From: Bacteroidota bacterium
GTDB lineage: Bacteria; Bacteroidota; Bacteroidia; Bacteroidales; Prolixibacteraceae
DNA: 8,909 nt
Direction of reading: 5' to 3'
Assembly: GCA_030706665.1 (NCBI GenBank)
Contig: JAUZOB010000124.1
Coordinates: forward strand, 1 to 8,909
Numbering within the stretch: position 1 is the stretch's first letter; every line of letters begins with the position of its first letter. Below, piece by piece: positions 6,893 to 8,909 of this stretch. The notes under the pieces are model-generated. The model searched no databases. It saw only the letters and a program-made list of their open reading frames with translations, and had not been told where the DNA came from. The position numbers and the translations under genes are program-made.

Positions 6893-6900
6893 TAAAGGTA
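6893..6900 (-). promoter_or_regulatory. Weak candidate promoter for the LUD gene
   Basis: On the minus strand this reads TACCTTTA, one mismatch from TAnnTTTG, and shares the ten bases CATTACCTTT with the helicase promoter region. It lies just downstream of the efflux-operon terminator, where the next transcription unit would be expected to begin, and would give a leader of roughly 110 nt containing both direct repeats. A second one-mismatch box, TATTTTAG at 6800-6807, would give a leader of about 20 nt. I cannot choose between them. Confidence 0.3.
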
Positions 6901-6915
6901 ATGACGAAAAAGAAA

Positions 6916-6955
6916 ATGAATTCAATAGTCCTGCCGACAGGACTATTGAATTCAT
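6916..6955 (-). terminator. Intrinsic terminator of the efflux operon, 18-bp perfect stem
   Basis: Arms 6916-6933 and 6938-6955 are perfectly complementary over 18 bp, with a 4-base loop (6934-6937). On the minus strand the stem is followed by TTTTCTTTTTCG, a U-rich tail, so it terminates transcription coming from the TolC-family gene, whose stop codon lies about 107 bp upstream. On the plus strand the right flank is less T-rich, so plus-strand termination is doubtful. Each arm contains a GAATTC hexamer. Confidence 0.88.
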
Positions 6956-7062
6956 GAATATTTTAGTTTGACTTATGCTCCAGAATTGACCTTATTGATA
7001 TACAGTCTAAGACAGAATTGCTTTATATGGTAATAGTATGCGCCAATAAGATCTTCAGAAAT

Positions 7063-8418
7063 TTATTTTGCACTGTAAAGCCTTTCGCCAATGGCAGCTT
7101 TCAGATTATAAATCCCGACGGCATAATCAATTTTTGATTTGAGCAGGAGTAAACGACTCTCGGAAACTGCTGTATTGGCATCAAGCAGGTCAAGGTTGGT
7201 CAGGGCTCCGGCTTTATAGCTTACTACGGCAAGGGATAATGCTTTTTCTGCTTGTTTTAACTGAAGCTCATAATGATCAATCTTTTTCAAAGAAGTCAAA
7301 AGAGTTGTTTGTTTCTCGACTACCTCCGAAGAGATATTTCTTTTGGTAATCTCTTGCTCCAGATTATTGATCTGAATGGAAGAGTTAATCAATAGGAGAT
7401 TATTCTTTACTCTTGCTCCGTCGTAAATCGGAATGCGAATTCCGACACCTGCGACATAGTTCAATTTGAGAGTGTTCAGATCAGGAACATATCCGTTTTT
7501 GGTACCTGCCGAGACAAAGGTGCTTACTACCGGATTATTCTGAGATTTCGCACTCTGATATTGCAGTTGTGCCAAAGCTCCTTTCTCATGAACAATCTTC
7601 ATCTCGTCACGCTGATTGAGAGCCGAAGAGATCAGATCCTGATCATTGGGGAGGGATAATTTAAGATTGGTTTCATTCTGCACGATAATCGGAGTCTCGT
7701 CCGGTTGACCTAAAAGAGCGTTTAAAACAGCATATTGAATCTTCCTGGAAGCCTCCAGATCATATTTCTGATTTTCGGCATTTGAAATCCTCACCTGTGT
7801 TGAAACGATTTCATACTCAGTAGCAGTACCTGTTAGTTTCTTCTTCTCCACAAAACTGAGATGCTCTTTGAGAGTTCGGATCTGTTCATCTTTGATCTTT
7901 AGAGCTTCCTGTAAATAGGCCAAAGAGAAGTATGAATTTGAGGCTAACAGTGAAAGCTTCTGTTTTACCTGTTCCAGTTGCTGCTTGGATAGATTCTGAT
8001 TCTCTGATTCGATTGCAACACTCTTGTCTGTTTTTCCGAAATCATAAACAGCCTGATTGTAATTCAGCGCAAGGTTATAATTGTTATTCGGAGCCATGGT
8101 AAATGATCCCATTCCGGGTATGGTAATAGAAGGGACAGGTCCGATTCGGGTATAACTGCCGGTGGCATTTACTTCCGGAAGATTAGCAGACTTTACAAGA
8201 GCTATCTTGGCTTCGGCAGTTGCAATAACTTCCTGTGCTTGTTTTACGGAAGGATGACTCTCTACAATCCGGTTAATGATTGAACTCAATGATAATGAAT
8301 CCGAAGAAGACTGTACGGAGCCTTCGGTATGATTATTCTGGCCGAATGATACGATTGGCTGTATCAGGAGCAAAGCAATAATGGCCGGATAGAATGATCT
8401 AAATGGATGTTTGCTCAT
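7063..8418 (-). CDS. TolC-family outer-membrane efflux protein
   Basis: This is an outer-membrane factor that forms a trimeric exit channel across the periplasm and outer membrane for a tripartite efflux pump. The 451-residue length fits the family. An N-terminal signal peptide is visible (basic residues at 3-7, hydrophobic core about 9-24, likely cleavage after SFG at residue 26). Two repeated OEP halves follow. The first has the helix-to-strand signature YNQAVYDFGKT (120-130) and the second its counterpart GIRIPIYDGARV (326-337). Long helical stretches (about 135-235 and 340-445) form the periplasmic coiled coil, and the closing Y-x-x-G...DLLDA pattern is at 401-414. There is no cysteine suited to a lipobox. 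The start codon lies inside the end of the upstream MFS gene (20-bp overlap), which points to translational coupling and a shared pump. The gene is followed by a strong terminator and so ends the operon. Exported substrates cannot be inferred. Confidence 0.94.
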   Translation of the reverse strand: MSKHPFRSFYPAIIALLLIQPIVSFGQNNHTEGSVQSSSDSLSLSSIINRIVESHPSVKQAQEVIATAEAKIALVKSANLPEVNATGSYTRIGPVPSITIPGMGSFTMAPNNNYNLALNYNQAVYDFGKTDKSVAIESENQNLSKQQLEQVKQKLSLLASNSYFSLAYLQEALKIKDEQIRTLKEHLSFVEKKKLTGTATEYEIVSTQVRISNAENQKYDLEASRKIQYAVLNALLGQPDETPIIVQNETNLKLSLPNDQDLISSALNQRDEMKIVHEKGALAQLQYQSAKSQNNPVVSTFVSAGTKNGYVPDLNTLKLNYVAGVGIRIPIYDGARVKNNLLLINSSIQINNLEQEITKRNISSEVVEKQTTLLTSLKKIDHYELQLKQAEKALSLAVVSYKAGALTNLDLLDANTAVSESRLLLLKSKIDYAVGIYNLKAAIGERLYSAK

Positions 8419-8909
8419 GTTTGATTATTTTGGGTAATACTTGTTTTTTCTTTATATGAAGCCATAACACTGGTAATCCTCCGATCAGGGTAATCACGGC
8501 CGCGATCAGGAAATCGTCATCAATTCCCTGAATATAGGCTTCTTTATTTAATTGCGATACGACTGCAAACTGACTTTGCTTTGATGCAGTGGCAGGAGCA
8601 CTGCCTGCGCGAGCCTCAAATGTATTGGCCATAACAGCGGTAACATTCTTATAGGTTTGAGAATGCGGATCGATCGATTGGCTGAACATTTGTGAATGAA
8701 AGTTTACTCTTGACGTAAGCAGTGTTGCCAGTATGGCTACTCCGAGACTTCCTCCCAGTTGGCGGATTACATTGGTGATACTTGAAGCCTGTGCCATCTT
8801 GTCGCGAGGTATTTCCAGCAATGAAATAGTACTCAATGGGATAAACAGAAGCCCCATTCCGAGTCCTCGCAGGTAAAGCGCAAGCATAACGAAATGATGT
8901 TCGGTCAGG
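8399..8909 (-). CDS. DHA2-family (EmrB/QacA-type) MFS efflux transporter, C-terminal part (5' end outside window)
   Basis: The last 169 residues of a 14-TM drug:H+ antiporter-type MFS protein are visible; the frame is open to the right edge, with LTEHHFV preceding the first internal ATG at 8887, so that ATG is not the true start. Diagnostic features are the RGLGMGLLFIPLS segment, the IPRDKMAQASSITNVIRQLGGSLGVAI stretch (split as IPRDKMAQASS then NVIRQLGGSLG), typical of EmrB near its late transmembrane helices, a periplasmic-type loop with low hydrophobicity, and a final membrane segment (FLIAAVITLIGGLPVLWL) before a basic cytoplasmic tail. It overlaps the TolC-family gene by 20 bp. By analogy with EmrAB-TolC, the pump probably works with an HlyD/EmrA-type adaptor encoded upstream, outside the window. 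Substrates are unknown. Confidence 0.92.
   Translation of the reverse strand, partial: LTEHHFVMLALYLRGLGMGLLFIPLSTISLLEIPRDKMAQASSITNVIRQLGGSLGVAILATLLTSRVNFHSQMFSQSIDPHSQTYKNVTAVMANTFEARAGSAPATASKQSQFAVVSQLNKEAYIQGIDDDFLIAAVITLIGGLPVLWLHIKKKQVLPKIIKHEQTSI

Noticed and set aside
1..8909. Search for a mobile element, CRISPR array, defence island, tRNA or riboswitch
   Set aside because: I saw no transposase, integrase, terminal inverted repeats, spaced repeats, cloverleaf-like sequence or phage gene; the genes are ordinary core and efflux functions.

Overview
The window looks like chromosomal housekeeping DNA from a member of the Bacteroidota. This is an inference from gene content and style. 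The genes lack clear Shine-Dalgarno sequences and have A/T-rich leaders. Boxes matching the Bacteroidota -7 element TAnnTTTG sit just before two of the starts, the proteins read like Bacteroidota homologues, and the intrinsic terminators are long and A/T-rich. I cannot name a genus.

Layout from left to right: (1) The 5' part of a DedA-family membrane protein gene runs off the left edge on the minus strand. (2) Upstream of it, also on the minus strand, is a complete dnaG primase. (3) A 446-bp divergent intergenic region follows, with two small dyads but no convincing gene. (4) A plus-strand transaldolase-family gene stands alone; its protein is long (412 residues) and departs from the classical family at two active-site positions. 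(5) A bidirectional terminator hairpin separates it from the convergent minus-strand gene for a DEAD-box RNA helicase with a DbpA-type RNA-binding domain and a basic R/G/S-rich tail. (6) A stand-alone LUD-domain (DUF162, LutC-like) protein with a C-terminal cysteine cluster is next, also on the minus strand. (7) A terminator with an 18-bp perfect stem closes an efflux operon on the minus strand, made of the end of a DHA2/EmrB-type MFS transporter (running off the right edge) and an overlapping TolC-family outer-membrane factor.

The genes do not form one pathway. DnaG (replication priming), the helicase (RNA remodelling) and transaldolase (sugar-phosphate metabolism) are core functions. The MFS-TolC pair is the only clear functional unit: an inner-membrane pump and its outer-membrane exit channel, probably with an HlyD/EmrA-type adaptor encoded beyond the right edge. 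Apart from the dnaG-tal spacer, the intergenic regions are under 300 bp.

I found no tRNA, rRNA, CRISPR array, insertion sequence, phage gene or defence system, and no evidence for a new multi-gene system. The points most worth following up are the divergent transaldolase, the cysteine-rich LUD protein and the near-leaderless promoter-start arrangements.
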